NCBI GenBank assembly: GCA_013348725.1
Contig: CP054689.1
Location: 2,848,501 to 2,912,500 of the forward strand
Origin: Ectothiorhodospiraceae bacterium 2226
Lineage (GTDB): Bacteria; Pseudomonadota; Gammaproteobacteria; GCA-013348725
Direction of reading: 5' to 3'
DNA: 64,000 bases
The notes beneath the pieces are model-generated. The model made no database searches, was not told the DNA's origin, and saw only the letters and a program-made list of their open reading frames with translations. Positions 19,760-28,331 of the stretch are shown in pieces. How positions within the stretch are numbered: the first letter of the stretch is position 1; each line of letters opens with the position of its first letter. Made by a program: the position numbers and the translations under genes.

Positions 19760-19793
19760 TGCTATCATACCGGCGGCGGCGTGTGAGCCGCCG
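19760..19793 (+). promoter_or_regulatory. Extended -10 promoter and leader hairpin of the TraB-family gene
   Basis: TGC directly before TATCAT (19763-19768) makes an extended -10 element. A perfect 7-bp hairpin CGGCGGC/GCCGCCG (19774-19793) falls at the predicted 5' end of the transcript, 16 nt before the ATG. Confidence 0.5.
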
Positions 19794-19808
19794 TAACCAC
19801 AGAGTCGA

Positions 19809-21011
19809 ATGAACGAACCAATCTCCCAGGGGCCGCGCTGCACCGTCCAGTGCGGGGCGACCCGTTTCACTTTGGTGGGTACCGCCCACGTCTCCCGCGC
19901 CAGTGCCGAGGAGGTCCGCGCCGAGATCGTCGGCGGCGAGTACGATGCCGTGGCGGTGGAGTTGTGCGAGAACCGTTATCAGTCGCTGGTCAAACCCGAG
20001 GCCCTGGCGCGTATGGACCTGTTCGAGGTGGTGCGCAGTGGCAAGGCCGGCATGGTCGCCGCGAGCCTCGCGCTCGGCGCCTATCAGCAACGCCTCGCGG
20101 AGCAGTTCGGTATCGAACCGGGCGCCGAGATGCGCGCCGCGATCGAGAGCGCCAACGCCCAGGACCTGCCCATCCTGCTGGTGGACCGCGACGTGGGGGT
20201 CACCCTCAAACGCGTCTACCGCAGCCTGCCCTGGTGGCAGCGCTTCGGTCTGATCAGCGGGCTGTTCGGCAGCCTGTTCAGCCGCGAGAAGGTCACCGAG
20301 GAGGAGATCGAGCGGCTCAAGGAAGGCGATATTCTCGAGACCACCTTCGCCGAGTTCGCGCAGCGCTCCGGAGCGATGTACGAGACGTTGATCGACGAGC
20401 GCGACCAGTTCATGTCGGCCCGCCTGCGCGAGGAAGCCGAGGCGAACGGCTACCGCCATGTCCTGGTGGTGATCGGCGCCGGTCACCTGAAGGGACTCGC
20501 CGCGTATCTGGAGCGGGGCGAGCCGCGCGAGGTGCCCGCTGCGCTGAACGCGCTGTCCATCGTGCCGCCCGGCGCGCGCTGGCCGCGCATGATTCCCTGG
20601 ATCGTCATCGGCCTGGTGCTGATCGGCTTCCTGATCGGCTTCAGCCGGGGAGTCGATGTCGGCTTCCAGCTGATCGGCGACTGGGTGTTGATCAACGGGA
20701 CCTTGGCGGCGCTTGGGGCGCTGCTCGCCTTCGCCCATCCCGTCACGGTGGTCGGCTCCTTCGCCGCTGCGCCCATCACGTCGCTGAACCCCACCGTGGG
20801 CGCAGGCGTGGTCGCGGCGGCCATCGAGATCGCCTTGCGGCGCCCGCAGGTGGGGGATTTCGCCGATCTGCGGCATGACGTGACTAGGCTCTCGGGCTGG
20901 TGGCGCAACCGGGTGGCCCGCACCCTGCTGGTGTTCATCTTCGTCACCGCGGGCTCGTCGGTTGGTACCTATGTGGCCGGATTCCGGATCTTCGAGCGGC
21001 TGATCAATTAA
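19809..21011 (+). CDS. TraB/GumN-family membrane protein
   Basis: A 400-residue protein of the TraB (pheromone shutdown)/TIKI superfamily. The N-terminal domain has the hallmark FTLVGTAHVSRASAEEV (about 18-34), the AVELCENRY strand, and the GAGHLKGLAAYL motif near residue 225, which in TIKI-type members forms part of a putative metal-dependent protease site. The C-terminal third has several membrane helices (PWIVIGLVLIGFLIGF; an Ala/Gly-rich pair; RTLLVFIFVTAGSSVG). The order, soluble domain first and membrane anchor last, matches bacterial and archaeal TraB homologues. Its job in proteobacteria is not known. It stands alone with its own promoter. Confidence 0.82.
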   Translation: MNEPISQGPRCTVQCGATRFTLVGTAHVSRASAEEVRAEIVGGEYDAVAVELCENRYQSLVKPEALARMDLFEVVRSGKAGMVAASLALGAYQQRLAEQFGIEPGAEMRAAIESANAQDLPILLVDRDVGVTLKRVYRSLPWWQRFGLISGLFGSLFSREKVTEEEIERLKEGDILETTFAEFAQRSGAMYETLIDERDQFMSARLREEAEANGYRHVLVVIGAGHLKGLAAYLERGEPREVPAALNALSIVPPGARWPRMIPWIVIGLVLIGFLIGFSRGVDVGFQLIGDWVLINGTLAALGALLAFAHPVTVVGSFAAAPITSLNPTVGAGVVAAAIEIALRRPQVGDFADLRHDVTRLSGWWRNRVARTLLVFIFVTAGSSVGTYVAGFRIFERLIN

Positions 21012-21268
21012 GACGGCGGCCACGGCGGGTCGGCTACACTGTAGGAAGCTTTGATGTTTCAAGGGCACCCGCGGCGCGGGGATGCGTCGCCACCGTCAAC
21101 GGCACCGCGCGGTTGATGGTGAGCGCGAGAGCGGCGTCGTCGCCTCGCGCGGCCTGAGCGATCCAAGAGGGGTTGAGCAGGCCTTTCCCAAGCAAAATCC
21201 GACTCGGGCCGGGGTGCCGCGGGCGCAGGATGCGCCGGACCGCGGCACCCTTGTGAAAAGGGAATTTC

Positions 21269-22492
21269 ATGCCGATGATCAACCCGCGTATCCTCGCTAT
21301 CGTGATGGCCGGCGGTGAGGGGAAGCGCCTCTACCCACTCACCGCAGAACGTTCCAAACCGGCGGTGCCCTTTGGTGGGCGTTACCGCATCGTGGATTTC
21401 GTTTTGAGCAATTTGGTCAACTCCGGAATCCATTCCATCTATCTCCTCGTGCAGTACAAGTCGCAATCCTTGATCGAGCACGTGCGCCGCGCCTGGGTGA
21501 TGTCGCCGTTGCTCTCGGGACACTTCGTCACCGTGGTGCCGCCGCAAATGCGCGAGGGTCCGCACTGGTTCCAGGGCACCGCCGACGCCGTGGCGCAGAA
21601 TCTCAACCTGATCGACGAGCACCGGCCTGACCTGGTGGCGGTGTTCGGTGCCGATCACATCTACCGCATGAACATCAAACAGATGGCGCAGTTTCACTTG
21701 GAGCGCGAGGCGGACGTCACGGTCGCGGCGTTGCCGGTGCCGGTGAACGAGGCCACCGCGTTTGGGGTGATCGACGCCGAGGCCGACGGGCGCATCCGCG
21801 AATTTCGCGAGAAGCCGGCGGAGCCGCCGTCCATCCCGGGCGATCCGGAGCACGCCTACGCCTCCATGGGCAACTACATCTTCAGTACCGACGTGCTCTG
21901 CAGAGCGCTGGAGGAATCGTCTAACTACAAGGGCTATGACTTCGGCGGCGACGTGCTGCCGCGTCTGAAGGACACCCATCGGGTGTACGCCTACAACTAC
22001 GGCACCAACCGCATCCGCGGCCTCAAGCCGTACGAGGATCCCGCCTATTGGCGAGATGTCGGAACCGTCGAGGCCTTCTACGAGGCGCATTTCGATTTTC
22101 TGGGCGAGGAGCCCAAGGTCGACGCCTTCAACAAGGAGTGGCCGCTGTACTCCAGCCACTACCCGGGGCCGAGCGCCAAGCTGGTGTCGGGTGAGGTGAA
22201 CAACAGCATCCTTGGCAGCGGGTCGATCATCAAAGGCGCCAAGGTGCACAACTCCATTCTACGGCGCGAGGTCACCATCGAGGAGGGCGCCGAGGTGGAC
22301 GGCTGCATCATCATGGACTACGTCACCATCCGCCGTGGCGCCAAGCTGCGGCGCGCCATCGTGGATCGCTTCAACGTGATCGAGGCGGGCGATACCGTCG
22401 GCTATGACGTGGAGGCCGACCGGCGGCGCTGGCCGGTCAGCGCGACCGGTATCGTGGTGGTGCCCAAGGGGCGGCACATGCCGCGGTATTAG
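21269..22492 (+). CDS. glgC: Glucose-1-phosphate adenylyltransferase
   Basis: A 407-residue ADP-glucose pyrophosphorylase, the committed step of glycogen synthesis. ATP-binding motif VMAGGEGKRLYPLTAERSKP (13-32), VPFGGRYRIVDFVLSN, WFQGTADAVAQNL, FGADHIYRMN with the metal Asp, EKP in REFREKPAEPP, and the C-terminal left-handed beta-helix (EVNNSILGSGSIIKGAKV). The start at ATG 21269 follows a weak AAGGGAA; ATG 21275 is an alternative two codons on. The 257 bp upstream show only a weak TACACT near 21034. No other glg gene is adjacent, and the 3' side is occupied by structured repeats facing acnB. Confidence 0.96.
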   Translation: MPMINPRILAIVMAGGEGKRLYPLTAERSKPAVPFGGRYRIVDFVLSNLVNSGIHSIYLLVQYKSQSLIEHVRRAWVMSPLLSGHFVTVVPPQMREGPHWFQGTADAVAQNLNLIDEHRPDLVAVFGADHIYRMNIKQMAQFHLEREADVTVAALPVPVNEATAFGVIDAEADGRIREFREKPAEPPSIPGDPEHAYASMGNYIFSTDVLCRALEESSNYKGYDFGGDVLPRLKDTHRVYAYNYGTNRIRGLKPYEDPAYWRDVGTVEAFYEAHFDFLGEEPKVDAFNKEWPLYSSHYPGPSAKLVSGEVNNSILGSGSIIKGAKVHNSILRREVTIEEGAEVDGCIIMDYVTIRRGAKLRRAIVDRFNVIEAGDTVGYDVEADRRRWPVSATGIVVVPKGRHMPRY

Positions 22493-22510
22493 TTGTAGGG
22501 TTTGATCCTT

Positions 22511-22730
22511 TCATCCTGGATGGCTCAGACCACGCAAAGCGAGAAGCGTGGTTTTCGCTTTGCGTCGTGAACGGCGGCACCGTTGCTCACGGCGGCATCT
22601 TGTGGAAGGTCTGAATCCATCCATCCTGGATGGTTCAGACCACGCAAAGCGAAAAGCGCGGTTTTCGCTTTGCTTCGTGATCGCCGACTTCGCCGCCGAT
22701 CACGGCGGCACATCCCTGTGCCGCGTGTGC
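22511..22730. repeat. Two tandem 110-bp structured repeats between convergent glgC and acnB (copies B and C)
   Basis: Units 22511-22620 and 22621-22730 are aligned at a 110-bp offset. Each carries a hairpin GCAAAGCGA/TCGCTTTGC (22534-22563 in the first) and a second stem whose bases differ but whose pairing is kept: AACGG/CCGTT in B, GTGATC/GATCAC in C. A 34-bp inverted repeat from GGTCTGAA (22608) to TTCAGACC (22634-22641) spans the junction. They lie between convergent genes and may act as bidirectional terminators. A diverged relative is at 15906-16064. Confidence 0.8.
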
Positions 22731-22763
22731 CGCGTGTGCCGCGAGTGCCGCGAGTGCCGCGAG
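22719..22763. repeat. Five tandem 9-bp units
   Basis: TGCCGCGTG twice followed by TGCCGCGAG three times, directly after repeat copy C and 28 bp before the acnB stop. It looks like slippage-prone satellite DNA extending the end of the 110-bp repeat. Confidence 0.85.
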
Positions 22764-22790
22764 TGCTACTAGCGGGAGCTCTGCGGTGGC

Positions 22791-25355
22791 TCAGCCGGCG
22801 GCGGCGATCGGGATGACCTTCTGGGCCTGGGCCTGGTATTCCTCGATCTCGTGGAAGTTGAGGTAGCGGTAGATGTCGTCCGCGAGCGGGTCGATGCGCT
22901 TGGCGTATTCCATGTACTCCTCGACCGTGGGGATGCGGCCGAGCCGCGCGGTGATGGCGGACAACTCGGCCGAGGCGAGATACACCTGCGCGCCCTTGCC
23001 CATGCGGTTGGGGAAGTTGCGCGTGGAGGTGGAGACCACGGTGGCATTGTCCTTCACGCGCGCCTGGTTGCCCATGCACAGCGAGCAGCCCGGCACCTCG
23101 GTGCGCGCGCCGGCGCGGCCGAAGATCGCGTAATAGCCTTCCTCGGTAAGCTGGTGTTCGTCCATGCGCGTCGGGGGCACCACCCATAGGCGCACCGGCA
23201 CGTCGCTCACGTCCTCGATCAGCTTGCCCGCCGCGCGGTAGTGGCCGATGTTGGTCATGCACGAGCCGATGAACACCTCGTCCACGGTGTCGCCGGCGAC
23301 TTCGGACAGCGGCTTGATGTTGTCCGGGTCGTTGGGGCAGGCGAGCAAGGGCTCTTTGATCTCGTTCAGATCGATCTCTATCACCTCGGCATACTCGGCG
23401 TCGGCGTCGGGCTCGAGCAGCGTCGGGTTCGCGAGCCAGGCCTCCATGGCCTCGATGCGCCGCTGCAGGGTGCGCTGGTCCTGGTAGCCGTTGGCGATCA
23501 TCCAGCGCAGTAGAGTGATGTTGGACTGCAGGTACTCGATGATCGGTTCCTTGTCGAGGCGCACGGTGCAGCCGTTGGCGGAGCGCTCGGCCGAGGCGTC
23601 GGCCAGCTCGAAGGCCTGTTCGACCTTGAGCTTCGGCAGGCCTTCGATCTCCAGCACGCGGCCGGAGAACACGTTTTTCTTGTTCTGCTTCTCGACCGTC
23701 AGCAGACCCTTTTGGATGGCCGCGTAGGGGATGGCGTTCACCAGGTCGCGCAGGGTGATACCGGGCTGCATCTCGCCCTTGAAGCGCACCAGCACGGATT
23801 CGGGCATGTCGAGCGGCATCACGCCCAGCGCCGCGGCGAAGGCCACCAGGCCCGAGCCGGCCGGGAAGCTGATGCCGATCGGGAAGCGGGTGTGCGAGTC
23901 GCCGCCGGTGCCCACGGTGTCGGGCAGCAACATGCGGTTCAGCCAGGAGTGGATGATGCCGTCGCCGGGGCGCAGCACGACGCCGCCGCGGCTGCTCATG
24001 AAGGCGGGCAGATCGTGCTGCAGTTTGATGTCCACCGGCTTGGGGTAGGCGGCGGTGTGGCAGAAGCTCTGCATCACCAGATCGGCCGAGAAGCCGAGGC
24101 AGGCGAGTTCCTTCAATTCGTCGCGCGTCATGGCGCCGGTGGTGTCCTGCGAGCCCACCGTGGTGATGCGCGGCTCGCAGTAGGTACCGGGGCGGATACC
24201 GGTCACGCCGCAGGCGCGCCCGACCATCTTCTGCGCCAGGGTGTAGCCCTTGCCATTGTCGGCCACGTCGCCGGGGCGCTGGAACACCTGGGACGCCGGC
24301 AGGTCCAGCGCCTCGCGCGTGCGGTCGGTGAGGGTGCGGCCGATGATGAGCGGAATGCGCCCGCCCGCGCGCACCTCGTCCAGCAGCGTGCTGGGCCTGA
24401 GGTCGAACCGGGTGACCTCGCTGCCGTCCGCGCGCGTGATGCGCCCCTCGCGGGGGTAGACCTTGATCACGTCGCCGGTGCTGAGCGCGCTCACGTCGCA
24501 CTCGATGGGCAGCGCGCCCGAGTCTTCCGCGGTATTGAAGAAGATCGGGGCGATCTTGCCGCCCAGGATCACGCCGCCGGTGCGCTTGTTGGGCACGTAG
24601 GGGATGTCGTCGCCGATGTGCCACAGCACGGAATTGATGGCCGACTTGCGCGAGGAACCCGTGCCGACCACGTCGCCCACGAACACGATGGCGTGGCCGT
24701 GCTGCTTCTTCAGCGCGATGAGTTGGTCGATGGCGTCCGGCATGCGGTTGATGAGCATGGCCTTGGCGTGCAGCGGGATGTCGGGGCGGCTCCACGCCTC
24801 CGAGGCGGGCGAGAGGTCGTCGGTGTTGATCTCGCCGTCGACCTTGAACACGGTGAGGGTCAGTTCCGCCGGTATCTCGGGGCGCTGCGTGAACCAGTGC
24901 GCGTCGCTCCAGGACTCGACGATCTCCTTGGCCCAGTTGTTGGTCTTGGCCTTGTGCACCACGTCGTGATAGGCATCGAACAACAGCGTCATGCGCGACA
25001 GCGCCCGCGCCGCGACCGGCGCCATGTCGTCGTCATCCAGGAGTTCGACCAGCGGGCCGATGTTGTAGCCGCCCAGCATGGTGCCCAACAGCTTGGTGGC
25101 CTTCTTGCGGTCGATCAGCGCGCAGCGCGTGGTGCCCTTGGCGACGTCGGCCAGGAAGGCGGCCTTGACGTAAGCGGCCTCGTCCACGCCCGGCGGGACG
25201 CGGTCGGTGAGCAGTTCGACCAGGAACGCCCCCTCGGCGGGCGCGGGCTGCTTGAGCGCCTCGACCAGCGCGGCGGTTTGTTCGGCATTCAGCGGCAGCG
25301 GCGGCAGATCCTGCGCGGCGCGCTCGTCGACGTGCTTGCGATATTCTTCGATCAT
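22791..25355 (-). CDS. acnB: Aconitate hydratase B
   Basis: An 854-residue AcnB. The N-terminal HEAT-like helical domain ([13 protein letters not shown]..., [19 protein letters not shown]) is the mark that separates it from AcnA. The swivel domain has [17 protein letters not shown], and the [4Fe-4S] ligands lie in [14 protein letters not shown] and [11 protein letters not shown]. It isomerises citrate to isocitrate in the TCA cycle. ATG 25355 follows AGGTAGG. Upstream is a strong -10 (TATAAT). The length is normal, and the long opposite-strand frames over it are shadows of the GC-rich coding pattern. Confidence 0.97.
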   Translation of the reverse strand: MIEEYRKHVDERAAQDLPPLPLNAEQTAALVEALKQPAPAEGAFLVELLTDRVPPGVDEAAYVKAAFLADVAKGTTRCALIDRKKATKLLGTMLGGYNIGPLVELLDDDDMAPVAARALSRMTLLFDAYHDVVHKAKTNNWAKEIVESWSDAHWFTQRPEIPAELTLTVFKVDGEINTDDLSPASEAWSRPDIPLHAKAMLINRMPDAIDQLIALKKQHGHAIVFVGDVVGTGSSRKSAINSVLWHIGDDIPYVPNKRTGGVILGGKIAPIFFNTAEDSGALPIECDVSALSTGDVIKVYPREGRITRADGSEVTRFDLRPSTLLDEVRAGGRIPLIIGRTLTDRTREALDLPASQVFQRPGDVADNGKGYTLAQKMVGRACGVTGIRPGTYCEPRITTVGSQDTTGAMTRDELKELACLGFSADLVMQSFCHTAAYPKPVDIKLQHDLPAFMSSRGGVVLRPGDGIIHSWLNRMLLPDTVGTGGDSHTRFPIGISFPAGSGLVAFAAALGVMPLDMPESVLVRFKGEMQPGITLRDLVNAIPYAAIQKGLLTVEKQNKKNVFSGRVLEIEGLPKLKVEQAFELADASAERSANGCTVRLDKEPIIEYLQSNITLLRWMIANGYQDQRTLQRRIEAMEAWLANPTLLEPDADAEYAEVIEIDLNEIKEPLLACPNDPDNIKPLSEVAGDTVDEVFIGSCMTNIGHYRAAGKLIEDVSDVPVRLWVVPPTRMDEHQLTEEGYYAIFGRAGARTEVPGCSLCMGNQARVKDNATVVSTSTRNFPNRMGKGAQVYLASAELSAITARLGRIPTVEEYMEYAKRIDPLADDIYRYLNFHEIEEYQAQAQKVIPIAAAG

Positions 25356-25469
25356 GAAACCTACCTGCGGGTACGTGCCGGCTGGGACCGGCGGGGTTGG
25401 GCCGGCGGCGCCGGCTCAGGCGGTCCTTCGCATCGCGCTGCGCGACAGGCGGAAGAAGGCCGACTGGGC

Positions 25470-26963
<1,494 letters not shown>

Positions 26964-27149
26964 CGAGGCGCGGTCCGCCACGGGCCGCGCTTAGCACCCC
27001 GAACGCAGGGCCTCTCGCAAGGCTAAGAAATGGGAGGGCGGGGGTGTCGCCGGGCCGTGAACAGCGGCATCGCGCGAGCGAGGACGCCGTCGACGCCCGT
27101 GAGGTGCCCGCCCGACACGCTGCAGAGGCCACCCCGCAGGCGAGAAGGT

Positions 27150-27183
27150 GGCGCCTCCTCGTCGCCCCGGGCGAGGCGGCGCC
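27150..27183 (+). terminator. Long GC hairpin downstream of purB
   Basis: GGCGCCTCCTCG (27150-27161) pairs with CGAGGCGGCGCC (27172-27183), one mismatch, around a 10-nt loop. No T-run follows. The 186 bp between the purB stop and this hairpin contain no gene I can support. It ends six bases before the first operator-like dyad, so it probably insulates purB from the sigma54 region. Confidence 0.5.
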
Positions 27184-27188
27184 GTGAG

Positions 27189-27206
27189 TGTAGGCGATCG
27201 CGTACA
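27189..27206. promoter_or_regulatory. GlrR-like operator dyad 1a (TGTA-N10-TACA)
   Basis: TGTA (27189-27192), ten bases, TACA (27203-27206); with one extra pair it is GTGTA-N10-TACAC, a perfect dyad. The form matches the published GlrR site TGTC-N10-GACA of Enterobacteria except at the C/G pair. It lies 55 bp before dyad 1b. Confidence 0.7.
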
Positions 27207-27243
27207 CCCTAACGAATTGATATTCCGTTACCGAGCCTCGAGT

Positions 27244-27261
27244 TGTAGAGGGATTGCGACA
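27244..27261. promoter_or_regulatory. GlrR-like operator dyad 1b (TGTA-N10-GACA)
   Basis: TGTA (27244-27247), ten bases, GACA (27258-27261): one base off the enteric consensus. It starts 82 bp before the -24/-12 promoter at 27326, a usual distance for a sigma54 enhancer. Confidence 0.7.
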
Positions 27262-27325
27262 CGCGGTTAAACCGATATCCCTGATTTAGTTTGTAAGTGT
27301 CGGATATTACGCGCTAATGCCCATG

Positions 27326-27341
27326 TGGCACGGGGTTCGCA
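27326..27341 (+). promoter_or_regulatory. sigma54 (-24/-12) promoter 1
   Basis: TGGCACGGGGTTCGCA matches the RpoN consensus TGGCACG-R-NNN-TTGCW at all but one position, with GG (27327-27328) and GC (27339-27340) separated by exactly ten bases. The predicted start is about 27352. No protein gene follows before the terminator at 27577, so it would drive an RNA. Confidence 0.82.
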
Positions 27342-27351
27342 TCACCCGACG

Positions 27352-27617
27352 CGCGGTTTCCTCGAGCATGACTCGGCTCGGGGAGTAGGGATGAGCATCA
27401 TCCTTCCGTGTCGCTGGAGCTGATCGACCACGCGCATCGGGGTGTGCGTGGTTGCGGACCGGGCACTACGGCGTGCGCGTCAGGCTGCGGGGAAGCGCCA
27501 CGCAGCGCCGTACAGGTTCTCGGGGCCCTGCCGGTCCGCACAGCCTCAGAGCGACTTGGGCCAGGATGGCCCCACACTGCCTAGGAGCGGCGCCTACGCT
27601 CCAGGCAGTTTTTTTTT
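27352..27617 (+). ncRNA. Candidate sigma54-driven small RNA (GlmY-like by position)
   Basis: A ~266-nt transcript is predicted from the sigma54 promoter to an intrinsic terminator. It is rich in stable stems: ACCACGCGCA/TGTGCGTGGT (27427-27452), a long-range stem GCGGACCGG/CCGGTCCGC (27454-27462 with 27531-27539) enclosing TACGGCG/CGCCGTA (27467-27473 with 27506-27512), GGGCC-AGGAT-GGCCC (27558-27572) and the terminator stem. No plausible long protein is encoded; a 69-codon frame (27442-27651) runs through the terminator. A 10-codon frame with a GGGGAG leader lies at 27391-27423. In Enterobacteria the GlrR/sigma54-controlled sRNA gene glmY sits beside glrK; here glrKGR begins 0.7 kb downstream. 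Sequence homology to GlmY/GlmZ is not established. Confidence 0.68.
27577..27617 (+). terminator. Strong intrinsic terminator of the candidate sRNA
   Basis: CTGCCT (27577-27582) pairs with AGGCAG (27603-27608) and GGAGCG (27584-27589) with CGCTCC (27597-27602); one bulged A, a 7-nt loop, then nine T (27609-27617). No annotated gene precedes it on this strand for 600 bp, which is why an RNA gene is proposed. Confidence 0.95.
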
Positions 27618-27671
27618 GCCACCATGCGCGAACAGAACAAGAAACGCCTAAAAACAACCGGTTGAATAACC

Positions 27672-27689
27672 TGTAAGCGTTTGCGTACA
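27672..27689. promoter_or_regulatory. GlrR-like operator dyad 2a (TGTA-N10-TACA)
   Basis: TGTA (27672-27675), ten bases, TACA (27686-27689), extended to CCTGTA-N10-TACAGG. Same form as dyad 1a, and again 55 bp before its partner dyad. Confidence 0.7.
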
Positions 27690-27726
27690 GGATAACCGAC
27701 TGATTTCCAGTAGAAGAAGATGCGGG

Positions 27727-27744
27727 TGTCCAGGATCACCAACA
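27727..27744. promoter_or_regulatory. GlrR-like operator dyad 2b (TGTC-N10-AACA)
   Basis: TGTC (27727-27730), ten bases, AACA (27741-27744): one base off the enteric GlrR consensus. It starts 82 bp before promoter 2, the same distance as dyad 1b from promoter 1. Confidence 0.65.
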
Positions 27745-27808
27745 GCGGCACCGGGTGCGGGGCGCCGAATGTCGAACAAGCGACGGATTCTAAAGGATCA
27801 GCACCAAC

Positions 27809-27824
27809 TGGCACGGTTGTCGCA
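27809..27824 (+). promoter_or_regulatory. sigma54 (-24/-12) promoter 2
   Basis: TGGCACGGTTGTCGCA, again a single deviation from the RpoN consensus and at the same base (C for T before the GC). GG is at 27810-27811 and GC at 27822-27823. The predicted start is near 27835, 59 nt before the ATG of the 71-aa secreted protein. The leader carries a hairpin GGTCCC-AGGAT-GGGGCC (27837-27853). Confidence 0.82.
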
Positions 27825-27893
27825 CTGCCTTAGCGCGGTCCCAGGATGGGGCCACACCGATAACGACAACCATCCACTGTCAGGAGACAACAT

Positions 27894-28109
27894 ATGAATA
27901 AGAGCATTCTTTCCGTTGCGCTGGGTCTCATCTTCAGCTTCGCCGCGATTCAGGCCGTCCACGCCGACGTGATCGAGGCCGATCAGGAAGCGCAGATGCT
28001 GATGGCAGACGCGCCCGCCGGGCTGCCGGATCAGGAAGCCGAGAGCGGCGACAAGGAGAAGGAAGCCGAGGAGAAGGATGGGGAAGCCGGGACCGACATG
28101 CTTCCGTAA
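27894..28109 (+). CDS. 71-residue secreted acidic protein under sigma54 control
   Basis: The protein begins with a clean signal peptide (SILSVALGLIFSFAAIQAVHA, cleavage after Ala24) and leaves a ~47-residue mature chain dominated by Glu, Asp and Lys with no cysteine, rather like a disordered acidic peptide. The ribosome site AGGAGA lies before the ATG. Upstream is a sigma54 promoter with two GlrR-like dyads, downstream a 13-bp-stem intrinsic terminator, so it is a single-gene unit. It precedes glrKGR. I recognise no family. By context it could be a signal, sponge or envelope-stress peptide tied to GlrK; this is speculation. Confidence 0.82.
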   Translation: MNKSILSVALGLIFSFAAIQAVHADVIEADQEAQMLMADAPAGLPDQEAESGDKEKEAEEKDGEAGTDMLP

Positions 28110-28148
28110 CCCCGGCTGTACTAGCCGGATGCGAGGCTAGTTCGCCAC

Positions 28149-28194
28149 AGGTGCTGCCTCGGGGCGCGGGCGCGTCTCGAGGCAGCACCTTTTT
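28149..28194 (+). terminator. Intrinsic terminator of the 71-aa protein gene
   Basis: AGGTGCTGCCTCG (28149-28161) pairs perfectly with CGAGGCAGCACCT (28178-28190), followed by a T-run to 28194. It isolates the sigma54 unit from glrK. Confidence 0.93.
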
Positions 28195-28331
28195 ATGGCG
28201 TTTGACGCCCTGTGGCTACGGGGCTGCGGCGCCTCGCCGGCGCCGATTCGCATCCGGTGCCGCGCGCGTGTGTTAATCTCCGATGCTGAAGCAACAGAGG
28301 ACGGGCGTCGTGAGATCGCCCCTACATCTCG

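Noticed and set aside
22511-22763. CRISPR array at the glgC/acnB junction
   Set aside because: Tandem 110-bp and 9-bp units without unique spacers and no cas genes in the window.
27352-27617. Candidate RNA as tmRNA, 6S RNA, RNase P RNA or SRP RNA
   Set aside because: None of the conserved blocks of these RNAs (as I know them) is present, and a sigma54 promoter would be unusual for them.
27442-27676. 69- and 74-codon frames over the sRNA region
   Set aside because: They run through the intrinsic terminator at 27577-27617, have no ribosome site and read as Arg/Pro-rich noise.
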